A stretch of 32,658 nucleotides of DNA from an uncultured Planctomycetales bacterium (GCA_937907525.1 CALCIB010000153.1:1-32658), one strand, 5' to 3'. Positions 8,015 to 15,515 are shown, numbered from the stretch's first letter. The notes: generated by a model from the sequence alone, not told the origin. A program made the numbers and translations.

Positions 8015-9727
8015 ATGAAGCCGCTGATGCCGCTGATCAGCCATCTCGTGAGCCGCAAGGGGGCGCGGAACGTCCAGATAGTCCTGCGCCTGCTGGGGAT
8101 CTTCTCGCTCCTGGTGTTCGTCTTCAGCGTCCTGTTCCATTACATCATGACGCTTGAGGGCCGGCGGTTCAGTTGGGTCACGGGTCTTTACTGGACCCTG
8201 GTGGTCATGTCGACCTTGGGCTTCGGCGACATCACGTTCGAGAGCGACCTGGGACGTTTCTTCTCGGTCGTCGTGCTGTTGTCGGGCACCATGTTCATGC
8301 TGATCCTGATGCCGTTCACGTTCATCCAGTTCTTCTTCCTCCCCTGGATGGAGGCGCAGGCGGCGGCGAGGGCCCCGCGGTCGCTGCCCGCCACGACCGA
8401 CGGGCACGTGGTTTTGACGAACCCGGGGCCGATCGAGATCTCCCTGATCCGCAAACTGCGACAGTCGCACATTCCTTACGCGTTGATCGTTCCGGACCTG
8501 GCCGACGCCTTGCAGTTGCACGACCAGGGTTACCAGGTCATGCTCGGCGAGCTCGACGACCCGGACACGTACCGGCGGGCGCGCGTGGAGCGGGCGGCCC
8601 TGGTGGCGACCACGCTGGGCGACACGGTCAACACCAACGTGGCGTTCACCGTGCGCGAGATCTCCGAGTCGGTCCCGATCGCCGCGACGGCCTCGACCCC
8701 GGCCTCGGCCGGCATCCTGGAGCTGGCCGGCTGCAACCGGGTCATCGAGCTGGCCGAGATGCTGGGCCGGCTCATGGCCCGCCGCGTCCTGGGACGCGAC
8801 GCCCGAAGCCACGTCATCGGCGAGTTCGGCGAGCTGCTGATCGCCGAGGCCGCGGCGGGCGGGACCCCCCTGGTCGGCCGGACCCTGCGCTCGCTGCGCC
8901 TGCGCGACCACGCCAACGTCAACGTCATCGGCGTCTGGAACCGCGGGAAGTTCGAGAACGCCGGTCCCGAGACGGTCGTCCAGCCCGCGACGGTCCTGCT
9001 TCTGGCCGGCTCGCGCGACCAACTCGACGCTTACGACGGGCTTTTCTGCATTTATCGAGGCGCCGAGACGCCCGTGGTCATCCTCGGCGGCGGCCGGGTG
9101 GGACGGGCCGTCGCGCGCGAGCTTCGGCGGCAGGGCATGGACTCCCGGATCGTCGAGCAACGCGCCGACAAGATCCGCGACCCCGAGAAATACGTCCTGG
9201 GCGACGCGGCCGAGTTCGCCGTGCTCCAGCGGGCCGGGATCGAGGAGGCGTCCTCGGTCGTCGTGACCACCAGCGACGACGACATGAACGTATACCTGAC
9301 CATTTACTGCCGGCGGCTCCGCCCCGACATCCAGATCATCGGCAGGGCCACCCAGGAGCGGAACGTCTCGACGCTCCACCGCGCCGGCGCCGACTTCGTC
9401 CTGTCCTACGCCTCGATGGGCGCCAACGCCGTCTTCAACCTGCTTCATCGGATGGACACGCTGCTTCTGGCCGAGGGCCTCAACGTCTTCCGGATCCCCA
9501 CGCCCGCCGCGATGGCCGGCCGCTCGCTGGCCGAGAGCGGCGCGCGCCAGCAGACCGGCTGCAACGTGATCGCCGTCGCGCGCGCCGGCGTCCTGGAGGT
9601 CAATCCCGACGCCGCCCGCCCCCTGCCGGCCGACGCCGAACTCGTCGTCGTCGGCGACGCCGAGTCCGAAAGCCGCTTCCTGGAACGCTTCCCCCCTCCC
9701 GAGCGCCCGTCCCCCTCGCCTTCGTGA
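8015..9727 (+). CDS. Two-TM potassium channel with tandem RCK (TrkA-N/TrkA-C) domains
   Basis: A 570-residue inner-membrane K+ channel. TM1 lies at about residues 24-44. The pore helix and filter are VVMSTLGFGD (filter TLGFGD at 67-72, a common variant of TVGYGD). TM2 is at about 82-108. Two cytoplasmic RCK modules follow in one chain. The first starts at HVVLTNPGPIEISLIRKL (about 128) and includes a TrkA-C segment with GTPLVGRTLRSLRLRD. The second starts at VVILGGGRVGRAVARELRRQG with an intact GxGxxG and a second TrkA-C near the C-terminus. The start ATG has GGAG 6 nt upstream. This resembles GsuK/MthK-like channels that are gated by nucleotides or ions. The first RCK lacks the GxGxxG glycines and may not bind a nucleotide. 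Confidence 0.93.
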   Translation: MKPLMPLISHLVSRKGARNVQIVLRLLGIFSLLVFVFSVLFHYIMTLEGRRFSWVTGLYWTLVVMSTLGFGDITFESDLGRFFSVVVLLSGTMFMLILMPFTFIQFFFLPWMEAQAAARAPRSLPATTDGHVVLTNPGPIEISLIRKLRQSHIPYALIVPDLADALQLHDQGYQVMLGELDDPDTYRRARVERAALVATTLGDTVNTNVAFTVREISESVPIAATASTPASAGILELAGCNRVIELAEMLGRLMARRVLGRDARSHVIGEFGELLIAEAAAGGTPLVGRTLRSLRLRDHANVNVIGVWNRGKFENAGPETVVQPATVLLLAGSRDQLDAYDGLFCIYRGAETPVVILGGGRVGRAVARELRRQGMDSRIVEQRADKIRDPEKYVLGDAAEFAVLQRAGIEEASSVVVTTSDDDMNVYLTIYCRRLRPDIQIIGRATQERNVSTLHRAGADFVLSYASMGANAVFNLLHRMDTLLLAEGLNVFRIPTPAAMAGRSLAESGARQQTGCNVIAVARAGVLEVNPDAARPLPADAELVVVGDAESESRFLERFPPPERPSPSPS

Positions 9728-9751
9728 TCCGGCGCTCGGGACGGCCGTCCG

Positions 9752-10792
9752 TCATCCTCCCGTCTTCCCCGCCGCGACGCCGGGCCGAAGCGCGGGGGGA
9801 GGGCCGGCGGGGGGCGTCGGCTTGGCGATGGCGATCCCCAGGCCGATCTCGTTGGCCGCGTCGTAGGCCATGACGGCGTTGCGGTGGGGGGTGGCGAAGT
9901 CGGCCGAAAGCAGCATCGTCGTCCGGTCGGTCTTCTCGCGGGCCGTCCGCAGCCGCTCGGTCAGCGTTTTGAAGTTCGAGGCGACCGGCTCGCGGTCGAT
10001 CCGGATCGCGCCCTCGGCGTCGATCTCCACGAGGATGTAGTCCTCCTTCAAATCGTCGAGCGTCCGATCGCGGCCCTGGGCGACGGCCTCGGGAGGGGCC
10101 TCGCCGGACGGCTTGGGGATCTCAAGCGTCTTGTACAGGACGGTGGTGGCGGTGACCAGGAAGAACAACACGAGTTGGAACGCCACGTCGACCATCGCCG
10201 CCAGGTCGAGTTCCTCCACCTTCTGGGGCCCGGCGCGGCGGAGCGAGACCACGCCGCCGTCCTCGTCGTCGTCCTCGTCGACGATCTCCGGCTCGTCGTA
10301 ATCGCGCGAGCGGGCCGAGGGGAGGGCCACCCGGCTACCGCCGTCGGACGACGTGGGCCGGTCCAGGTCCGGGTCGTCCTCGCCAAGCTCCCAGTCGGAC
10401 CCGCGCGCCGCGGGGGCCGCCGCCGGAGGCTCCTCCTCGTCATCCTCCTCGTCCTCGTCGTCCTCCCAGTTCCAGTCGATCGGGGCGGGCGCGGCGGGGG
10501 ACTCCTCCGCCAGGACCGGGAAGGAGAGGTCGGAGGCGCGGTCGACGTCGGCCGGCGCGGGCGGCTCGGGAGCGACCTCGGGCGGCGGTTCCGGCTCGGG
10601 TTCGGGTTCGGCCGGGGGAGCGGCCAGTTCGGGGACTTCGACGACGCGGACCCAGGGGGCGGACGTCCCCGAGGGGCGAACCAGGTCGTCGTCGCGGATC
10701 GAGCCGGCGGCGAGCCCCGCGCGCGCCTCCTCCGTGGAGAGCCCCTTGGCCAGTTCCAGGCGATCGGAATGGAAGACGTCCCAAAGCGACAT
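9752..10792 (-). CDS. ExbD/TolR-family protein with a GYF_2-like N-terminal domain
   Basis: A 346-residue ExbD-type subunit of a proton-driven energy-transducing motor. The N-terminal 55 residues (LAKGLSTEEARAGLAAG followed by DDLVRPSG and WVRVVEVPEL) look like a GYF_2-type domain. A Pro/Glu-rich, strongly acidic linker of about 140 residues follows (for example DDEDEEDDEEE). The single TM helix carries the ExbD proton-pathway aspartate in LAAMVDVAFQLVLFFLVTA. The remaining 120 residues form the periplasmic ExbD fold (ILVEIDAEGAIRIDREPV). The start ATG ends the CDS cleanly at 10792. It is the last gene of a minus-strand ExbB-ExbD-ExbD set, separated from the previous ExbD by a palindromic element. 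Such a large cytosolic extension is unlike E. coli ExbD (about 140 residues). Confidence 0.88.
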   Translation of the reverse strand: MSLWDVFHSDRLELAKGLSTEEARAGLAAGSIRDDDLVRPSGTSAPWVRVVEVPELAAPPAEPEPEPEPPPEVAPEPPAPADVDRASDLSFPVLAEESPAAPAPIDWNWEDDEDEEDDEEEPPAAAPAARGSDWELGEDDPDLDRPTSSDGGSRVALPSARSRDYDEPEIVDEDDDEDGGVVSLRRAGPQKVEELDLAAMVDVAFQLVLFFLVTATTVLYKTLEIPKPSGEAPPEAVAQGRDRTLDDLKEDYILVEIDAEGAIRIDREPVASNFKTLTERLRTAREKTDRTTMLLSADFATPHRNAVMAYDAANEIGLGIAIAKPTPPAGPPPALRPGVAAGKTGG

Positions 10793-10847
10793 GGATTAGG
10801 CTCGACCGTTCCGAGACTCCGTCGCGACCGCGCGCGACGACGAACGG

Positions 10848-11113
10848 CCTTCCCCCCTCGCGGGGGAAGGTGGCCCGAAGGGCCGGATGAGGGGGGGCGG
10901 GCGCGAAAGCCGTCGCGATCCCGAGCCGCCTTGAGCCGGCCTTCGACGTTCCGACGGCTTCCGGATCGCCCCCCCTTGTATGTCCGAAGGACCAGAGTGA
11001 CGGTGTTGAAGCCCGGGGTTTTCCTTGGAAAATCGATCGCGAATCACCCCGGGCGGAAACACAGTCGCTCATCTGACGCCTTCGGCGTCTGTCTTCCCCC
11101 GCGAGGGGGGAAG
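10848..11113. repeat. Palindromic intergenic element, copy 3 (CCCCCCTCGCG subtype), with an internal insert
   Basis: Outer arms CCTTCCCCCCTCGCGGGGGAAGG (first 20 bases CCTTCCCCCCTCGCGGGGGA) and the inverted form frame GCCCGAAGGGCCGGATGAGG. Between about 10976 and 11067 the right half is interrupted by about 92 bp that other copies lack; this insert holds its own hairpin with arms CCCGGGG (11012-11018) and CCCCGGG (11047-11053). The element fills the 363-bp gap between the two ExbD genes, which otherwise holds nothing recognisable. Confidence 0.75.
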
Positions 11114-11155
11114 ACCGTGTTTTTCCAGACGGCGCCGAACGTCGCCCCACGCGGC

Positions 11156-11587
11156 TCACGGCTCGGCCTCCTGGACGCCGACGTGGATCGTGACCCCCTC
11201 GACCTCGGCGACGGCGGCGGCGACCTCCAGCACCTTGCCGTGGGGGACGGCGCCGTCGGCCTGGAGGATCACCTTGCGGGTCCCCTCCTTCACCGCCCGA
11301 TCGACGGCCTCTTTCGCCTGGTCGAGCGTCGCGTCGGGGCCCGAGCCGTGGCCGAGCAACAAGCGGGGCTCGCCCCCCGGCGCCTTCGGTCCCAAGAGCG
11401 TCAGAAACGTGGCGGCGCTCGCCTCCACCCCCACCCCGTGCCGCGCCGGGGGGACGTCCACCAACTCCCCGCCGGTCATCTGCGAGGAGAAAAGCATGAA
11501 CGTCATCAACTGAAAGACGACGTCGACCATCGGCGTCATGTCGATGTGCTCGTCGCGCTCCTCGTCCTCGTCGCGTCGCAACAACAT
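11156..11587 (-). CDS. ExbD/TolR-family biopolymer transport protein (short form)
   Basis: A 143-residue ExbD-type subunit of normal family length. The short charged cytoplasmic N-terminus (MLLRRDEDEERDEHIDMTP) is followed by one TM helix with the conserved proton-carrying aspartate in MVDVVFQLMTFMLFSS. The periplasmic domain contains VILQADGAVPHGKVLEV, typical of ExbD/TolR. The ATG at 11587 was chosen because the conserved region starts there; a longer frame runs into the adjacent palindromic repeat and is not credible. No strong ribosome site is visible. It lies between ExbB (upstream) and the long ExbD (downstream). It should assemble with ExbB in the inner membrane and couple proton flow to an outer-membrane or envelope partner. 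No TonB or TolA gene is in the window, so the partner is unknown. Confidence 0.9.
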   Translation of the reverse strand: MLLRRDEDEERDEHIDMTPMVDVVFQLMTFMLFSSQMTGGELVDVPPARHGVGVEASAATFLTLLGPKAPGGEPRLLLGHGSGPDATLDQAKEAVDRAVKEGTRKVILQADGAVPHGKVLEVAAAVAEVEGVTIHVGVQEAEP

Positions 11588-11632
11588 GGGCGGGGTCCGG
11601 TCGAATCGGGAAGTCGGAGAGGGATGGGGACC

Positions 11633-11865
11633 GCTTTGTCGAAAACCATCGAAAACAAGTGACGACAAGCATCCCTTCTCCCCTCGTGGGAGAAGGTGGC
11701 CGAAGGCCGGATGAGGGGGGGATCGGCGTCGCATGTCTCGTCCGGCCATAACCTTGAAGTCCACGGCTTTGGGTCGCGCCCCCCTCATCCGCCCCTTCGG
11801 GGCACCTTCTCCCACGAGGGGAGAAGGGATTAAGCACGCTCGCTCGCGGTGGGTTTCGACAAAGC
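11633..11865. repeat. Palindromic intergenic element, copy 4, with exact terminal inverted repeats
   Basis: The best-preserved copy. The ends GCTTTGTCGAAA (11633-11644) and TTTCGACAAAGC (11854-11865) are exact inverted repeats, enclosing the two CTTCTCCCC hairpin arms and a variable middle. It sits between the ExbB and short ExbD genes of one presumed operon. The TIRs and lack of any coding capacity suggest a non-autonomous mobile element (MITE-like) or a RIME/Bru-RS-like intergenic element. Confidence 0.8.
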
Positions 11866-11879
11866 AGGCTTCCGGCCGT

Positions 11880-12560
11880 TCAGCGCGGCGCCGACTGTTT
11901 GGGGGCGGCGCGGTCGGCGGCGGGGCGTTGGGCCTCGATCGGCTCCATGACGTCGAGGACTTCTTGCAACTGTCGTTCGGTGCGGTCGCGGAGGCGGCGG
12001 AGTCGGGCGTGGAAGTCGTTGCCGACGAGCATCATCGGGTTGGCGATCAAGAGCCCCGCCCCGGTGGCCCAAAGCGCCAGGCTGATGTCCGAGGCCAGCG
12101 CGTTGGGGTTGACCTTCTCCGAGCTGCCGATGCGGCCGAACGCCGCGATCATCGACGCGACGGTCCCCAGGAGCCCCAACAGCGGCCCCATCCTCACGAT
12201 CGTCGAGACCGACCCCAGCCGGTTCTCCATGTCGGCGACGACCTCGGTATGAAACTCCGTCACCAGAAGCTGCTTGACCTTCCCCATCCCCTTGCCGCGG
12301 TTCTTGATCGCCACCGCGATCAACTGCGCGAGCGCCGTGTGCCAGTAGGTCGGGCTCTGGCAGACGCTCATGGCGGCGTCGAACCTCCGCGCCTGGCAAA
12401 GCTCCTGGACCTGAAGGATCAACGGTTCGGGGTCGCGGATCGACTTCTTGCGGAGCGTGCGATACAGCAGGATGGCGATGTACGCCCCCCAGATCGCCAG
12501 AAAGACGAGCGCCCCGTAGATGACGTAACCGAAGGAGTCGATGATCCGTGTGACGTTCAT
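11880..12560 (-). CDS. MotA/TolQ/ExbB proton channel family protein
   Basis: A 226-residue inner-membrane proton channel subunit, the stator partner of the two ExbD proteins encoded downstream. Three TM helices are visible: about residues 12-34 (VIYGALVFLAIWGAYIAILL), about 115-140 (GPLLGLLGTVASMIAAF, with the conserved GLLGTV motif) and about 155-178 (SDISLALWATGAGLLIANP). The cytoplasmic loop between TM1 and TM2 is of the normal ExbB size. The ATG at 12560 (MNVTRIIDSFG) gives the expected N-terminus; an upstream in-frame extension is Arg/Gly-rich and implausible. A Pro/Ala tail follows TM3. It is divergent from the DNA methyltransferase gene (240-bp shared upstream region). A weak promoter, TTGCCC-18-CAGAAT, lies upstream on the minus strand. 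Confidence 0.9.
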   Translation of the reverse strand: MNVTRIIDSFGYVIYGALVFLAIWGAYIAILLYRTLRKKSIRDPEPLILQVQELCQARRFDAAMSVCQSPTYWHTALAQLIAVAIKNRGKGMGKVKQLLVTEFHTEVVADMENRLGSVSTIVRMGPLLGLLGTVASMIAAFGRIGSSEKVNPNALASDISLALWATGAGLLIANPMMLVGNDFHARLRRLRDRTERQLQEVLDVMEPIEAQRPAADRAAPKQSAPR

Positions 12561-12800
12561 GCCGCCCCGCCCCGATCGCCCTGTCGCCTTCTGATCCCGC
12601 CCCCCTCGCCCCGCCCCTCGGGACGACCGCGTCTCGTAACGATATTCTGGCCGAATTCCTCCATCCAGGGCAAGCACGCGCCGACGCCCTTGGAAATCCG
12701 CCGCGCGTCTCGAAACCCGGGCGTCGATCCGCCGCCGCCTGGTGTATTATCCTTTTGTATACGTTGCGTGTCACGGGTCCATGCTGGGAAGGTCGTCGCG

Positions 12801-13817
12801 ATGACGCTGGCGAACGGGCGGAGGCGGGCGCGGCGGGCGCGCGGCGACTACGAGCGGGACGGCTGCCGGATCCAACTCGGCGATTCGCTGCGGCTGGCGC
12901 GCGACTGGCCCGCGCCGGTGATGATCGGCGTCGACGGTCCCTACGGCGTCGGCGGTTTTCCGGGAGACCCGTTTTCGGTCGAGGAACTCGCCGACTGGTA
13001 CGAGCCGCACGTCGCCTCATGGTCGCGGGCGGCGACCCCGCTTACGACGCTTTGGTTCTGGAACACGGAGATCGGCTGGGCGAACGTCCATCCGGTCCTG
13101 GCGCGGCACGGCTGGAGCTATCGCGGCGCGAGTGTTTGGGACAAGGGGAAGGCCCACATCGCCGGCAACGTCAACACCGCCGCGATCCGCCGGCTTCCGG
13201 TCGTCACCGAGGTTTGCGTCCAGTACGTCAAGGAGGCCGTCTTCCCGATCGACGGCCGTAACGCCTCGATGAAGGAGTGGCTGCGCCACGAGTGGGTCCG
13301 CTCCGGCCTGCCGCTGTTCAAGACCAACGAGGCGTGCGGGGTCAAGAACGCGGCGACCCGGAAATACTTCACCCAATGCCGGCTCTGGTACTACCCGCCC
13401 GTCGAGCACTTCGTGAAGCTCGTCGAGTACGCCAACGCCCACGGCGACCCATCGGGAACGCCTTATTTCTCGATCGACGGCCGACGCCCGTTGACCGCCG
13501 CGGAGTGGGCGCGGATGCGCGCCAAGTTCGACTGCGAGCACGGCGTCACCAACGTCTGGCGGGAGCCGGCGGTTCGCGGTCGGGAGCGGCTGAAGAACGG
13601 CCTTCGGGCGCTGCACGCGAACCAGAAGCCGCTCAAGCTGGTGGAATTGACGGCGCGGCTCTGCACCGACCCCGGCGACGTCGTCTGGGAGCCCTTCGGC
13701 GGCCTCTGCACCACCGCCGTCGCCTGCCGTCGGCTCAAGCGGAAGTGCTTCAGCGCCGAGATCGATCCGGACGTCCACGCCGCGGCCGTCGCCCGGCTGG
13801 CTCTCCACGACGACTGA
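12801..13817 (+). CDS. Orphan DNA (adenine-N6 or cytosine-N4) methyltransferase
   Basis: A 338-residue site-specific DNA methyltransferase of the beta arrangement, with the catalytic motif before the SAM-binding motif. Motif IV appears as DGPYGVGGFPGD, a DGPY instead of the usual DPPY. Motif I is the C-terminal VWEPFGGLCTTAVACRRLKRKCFSAEIDPD read as EPFGG...EIDP. The middle segment has TTLWFWNTEIGWANVHPVL and VWDKGKAHIAGN, which I recall from a recurrent methyltransferase family. The ATG at 12801 is preceded by GGAAGG about 8 nt away; the frame is open far upstream but only across repeat and antisense sequence. No restriction endonuclease gene is adjacent, so it is likely an orphan with an epigenetic or anti-restriction role. 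The recognition site cannot be read from sequence. Confidence 0.87.
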   Translation: MTLANGRRRARRARGDYERDGCRIQLGDSLRLARDWPAPVMIGVDGPYGVGGFPGDPFSVEELADWYEPHVASWSRAATPLTTLWFWNTEIGWANVHPVLARHGWSYRGASVWDKGKAHIAGNVNTAAIRRLPVVTEVCVQYVKEAVFPIDGRNASMKEWLRHEWVRSGLPLFKTNEACGVKNAATRKYFTQCRLWYYPPVEHFVKLVEYANAHGDPSGTPYFSIDGRRPLTAAEWARMRAKFDCEHGVTNVWREPAVRGRERLKNGLRALHANQKPLKLVELTARLCTDPGDVVWEPFGGLCTTAVACRRLKRKCFSAEIDPDVHAAAVARLALHDD

Positions 13818-13885
13818 GAGACCGTCCCATACGGGCGTCGCGGCCGTCTTGACGGCCTTCCCCCCTCGCGGGGGAAGGTGGCCCG

Positions 13886-14131
13886 AGGAACGCCGCCGAA
13901 ACAACTTCCCGTGAACGACCTGGGAGAGAATATCCACAGATTTCTCAGATTAACACAGATTAAATTGAATTTTCCGATCTGAATCCGCGTCAATCTGGGT
14001 AATCCGTGGATGAATTCCACGACGGAGAAGGCGCCGGCCGTCTACGAGGCTCTTGATTCCCCGGATTTACGGTTCGAGGCCACGCGAGTCGACCCCGGAG
14101 GATTCCCGGAAGTTATTTCGGCAGCGTTCCT
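13886..14131. mobile_element. MITE-like insertion with 24-bp terminal inverted repeats
   Basis: The ends 13886-13909 (AGGAACGCCGCCGAAACAAC then TTCC) and 14108-14131 are inverted repeats matching at 22 of 24 positions. The 246-bp unit interrupts a palindromic element of a different family. It encodes no transposase and no convincing ORF. It contains the palindrome at 13932-14011. No clear target-site duplication is visible at the junctions. Confidence 0.6.
13932..14011. repeat. AT-richer imperfect palindrome (ATCCACAGATT...AATCCGTGGAT)
   Basis: About 80 bp in two long arms: ATCCACAGATTTCTCAGATT on the left and an inverted imperfect copy ending AATCTGGGTAATCCGTGGAT on the right. This resembles the TCCACAGATTA...-type palindromic repeats I remember from many unrelated bacterial genomes. 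It stands out from the GC-rich surroundings and lies inside the MITE-like insertion. Confidence 0.75.
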
Positions 14132-14491
14132 TGGGCCGGATGAGGGGGGGCGGATCGAAAGGCCGTCGGGAATCACCGCTTGCCGGACGAGCCTCCGCGA
14201 ATCGCGACGGCGTTCTCGCGCGCCATCCCCCTCATCCGGCCGCCGCGCGGTCGGTCTTCCCCCGCGAGGGGGGAGGATCGTCGCGAGCGCGGCGACGGGT
14301 GTTGCGGAAAAGCCGCGCGATCCGATTTTGACATCCGCCGATCCGTGACCTTGGTTTGGGATGAGGGCCGACGCGACGAGTCGGCCGCCGGCGGCCGGGA
14401 CGGGTTCGCCGCCCCGCCGAGAGACGAGCCCCCCGACGACCGGCCCGGAACGCCGGCGTCCCCAGCCTCCCAACCCCAAGGAGAGATTCCG

Positions 14492-14674
14492 ATGCGTAGC
14501 TTTTTGACTCGCCTGATGACCGAGGAAGACGGCGCCACGATGGTCGAGTACGCCCTGATGGTCGCCCTGATCGCCGCCGGGGCCATCACGGTGGTGACCG
14601 GCCTCGGCACGGCGATCAACACCAAGTTCAGCGACGTCTCCACCGCGGTCGGCAGCGCCAAGGGCGGCCAGTAA
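14492..14674 (+). CDS. flp: Flp/Fap-type pilin (Tad pilus major subunit)
   Basis: A 60-residue prepilin of the Flp family. The short leader is MRSFLTRLMTEEDGATMVEYALM; processing by the prepilin peptidase is expected just before or within GATMVEYALM, with the glutamate and adjacent tyrosine typical of Flp pilins. A hydrophobic helix (VEYALMVALIAAGAITVVTG) follows, then a short polar tail (INTKFSDVSTAVGSAKGGQ). The start has AAGGAGA 7 nt upstream. It is the first gene of the Tad plus-strand half and is likely strongly expressed as the pilus subunit. The gap upstream contains a perfect TTGACA at 14328, but no matching -10 box at the usual spacing, so the promoter is not defined. Confidence 0.93.
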   Translation: MRSFLTRLMTEEDGATMVEYALMVALIAAGAITVVTGLGTAINTKFSDVSTAVGSAKGGQ

Positions 14675-14719
14675 GGCCGGCGTCCCACCCCTCCATCTCC
14701 AGCCATCCGATGGCGGATC

Positions 14720-14929
14720 ATGCGTAACCTTCGACGGTCCCTGGCCGGTGAAACGGGCGCGGCCATCGCCGAATACGCTCTGTTGACCGGCTTGATCGTG
14801 GGCGTCGCGGTCGCCGCGGCGTGGGGCCTGGGGCCTCCCGTCGCGGCGATGTTCCATAGCGGGGCCGCGGCGTTCGACGGTCCCGCGCCGGCCCCCCCGA
14901 CCGGCGGGACCGCGCCGGCCGCCGGGTGA
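14720..14929 (+). CDS. Second Flp-type pilin-like protein with a Pro/Ala tail
   Basis: A 69-residue relative of the upstream pilin. The prepilin core GAAIAEYALLTGLIVGVAVA keeps the Flp pattern of a small residue before the cut, then a Glu-Tyr pair and a hydrophobic helix. The C-terminal 25 residues are Ala/Pro/Gly-rich (GPAPAPPTGGTAPAAG). No good ribosome-binding sequence precedes the ATG, so translation may be weaker than that of the first pilin. It lies 45 bp after the first pilin and about 28 bp before the prepilin peptidase. It could be a minor pilin or tip subunit, or an alternative major subunit; sequence alone does not decide. Confidence 0.8.
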   Translation: MRNLRRSLAGETGAAIAEYALLTGLIVGVAVAAAWGLGPPVAAMFHSGAAAFDGPAPAPPTGGTAPAAG

Positions 14930-14957
14930 CGTGGCAAGTCCAGGGAGTTCGGAATCC

Positions 14958-15503
14958 ATGGCCGGTCATGAGTCGATCTCGTTGTCCGCGGCGGCGGTCG
15001 CCTGTCTGATCGCCGCCGGGACGGACCTTTGGAGGTTCAAGGTGTACAACGCCCTGACCCTCCCGGCGCTGGCGGGCGGGCTGATCGCCTCGGGACTGTC
15101 CGGGGGTTGGACGGGGCTGGCGACGAGCGGGCTCGGGGTCCTCGCGGGCTTCGGCCCGCTCGTCGTCTTCTTCGTGATGGGGGGCGTCGGCGCCGGCGAC
15201 GTCAAGCTGTTCGCCGCGTTGGGCGCGTGGCTGGGCCCGAGCCTGACGCTCCAGGTCTTCCTCGCCTCGGCGATCCTGGCCGGGGTTTACGCCCTGGTCC
15301 TGGTCGTCGCCTCCGGCCGCCTTTGGGCGACGGCCGTCGACCTGCTGTACCTGGCCCTTCGGCTCCGACGACTCGACCTTCAGCCGGGCCCCGCCCCACC
15401 CATCGCCGCCGAGGTCGCCCGCGACGACCGCCGCCGCCGGTTGGTGCCGTTCGCCGCCACGACGTGCGCGGGGTTCTTCCTCGTCGTGTTGACCAACCCA
15501 TGA
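14958..15503 (+). CDS. cpaA: Prepilin peptidase, TadV/CpaA family
   Basis: A 181-residue polytopic aspartic protease that cleaves Flp prepilins in the inner membrane. The two catalytic aspartates are in AAGTDLWRFKVYNALTLP and GVGAGDVKLFAALG, the latter being the GxGD motif. Several TM helices are visible from residue 10 to about 130, followed by a basic cytoplasmic tail and a last hydrophobic stretch (LVPFAATTCAGFFLVVLTNP). The ATG at 14958 follows GGGAG by 10 nt; a GTG start at 14931 would add nine residues and has no better site. It sits between the pilins and cpaB as in many Tad loci. A palindromic element follows before cpaB. Confidence 0.92.
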   Translation: MAGHESISLSAAAVACLIAAGTDLWRFKVYNALTLPALAGGLIASGLSGGWTGLATSGLGVLAGFGPLVVFFVMGGVGAGDVKLFAALGAWLGPSLTLQVFLASAILAGVYALVLVVASGRLWATAVDLLYLALRLRRLDLQPGPAPPIAAEVARDDRRRRLVPFAATTCAGFFLVVLTNP

Positions 15504-15515
15504 AACGGCTTCAAC

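Larger units (their letters stand above)
13856..14274. repeat. Palindromic intergenic element, copy 5 (CCCCCCTCGCG subtype), split by a second element
   Basis: The left arm (13856-13885, ending GGTGGCCCG) and the remainder (from about 14132, starting GGGCCGGATGAGG and ending at the inverted arm CTTCCCCCGCGAGGGGGG) together make one copy of the element seen at 10848-11113. The middle is replaced by a separate insertion, listed next. Together they occupy most of the 674-bp gap between the DNA methyltransferase and the first pilin gene. Confidence 0.7.

Noticed and set aside
11733..12800. Upstream extension of the DNA methyltransferase reading frame
   Set aside because: It reads through a palindromic element and antisense to ExbB; the ATG at 12801 has its own ribosome site and begins the family-like region.
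14328..14356. TTGACA as a promoter for the first pilin gene
   Set aside because: The -35 match is perfect, but no -10-like sequence occurs 16-18 bp downstream (TTGGTT at the 17-bp position), so I did not list a promoter.
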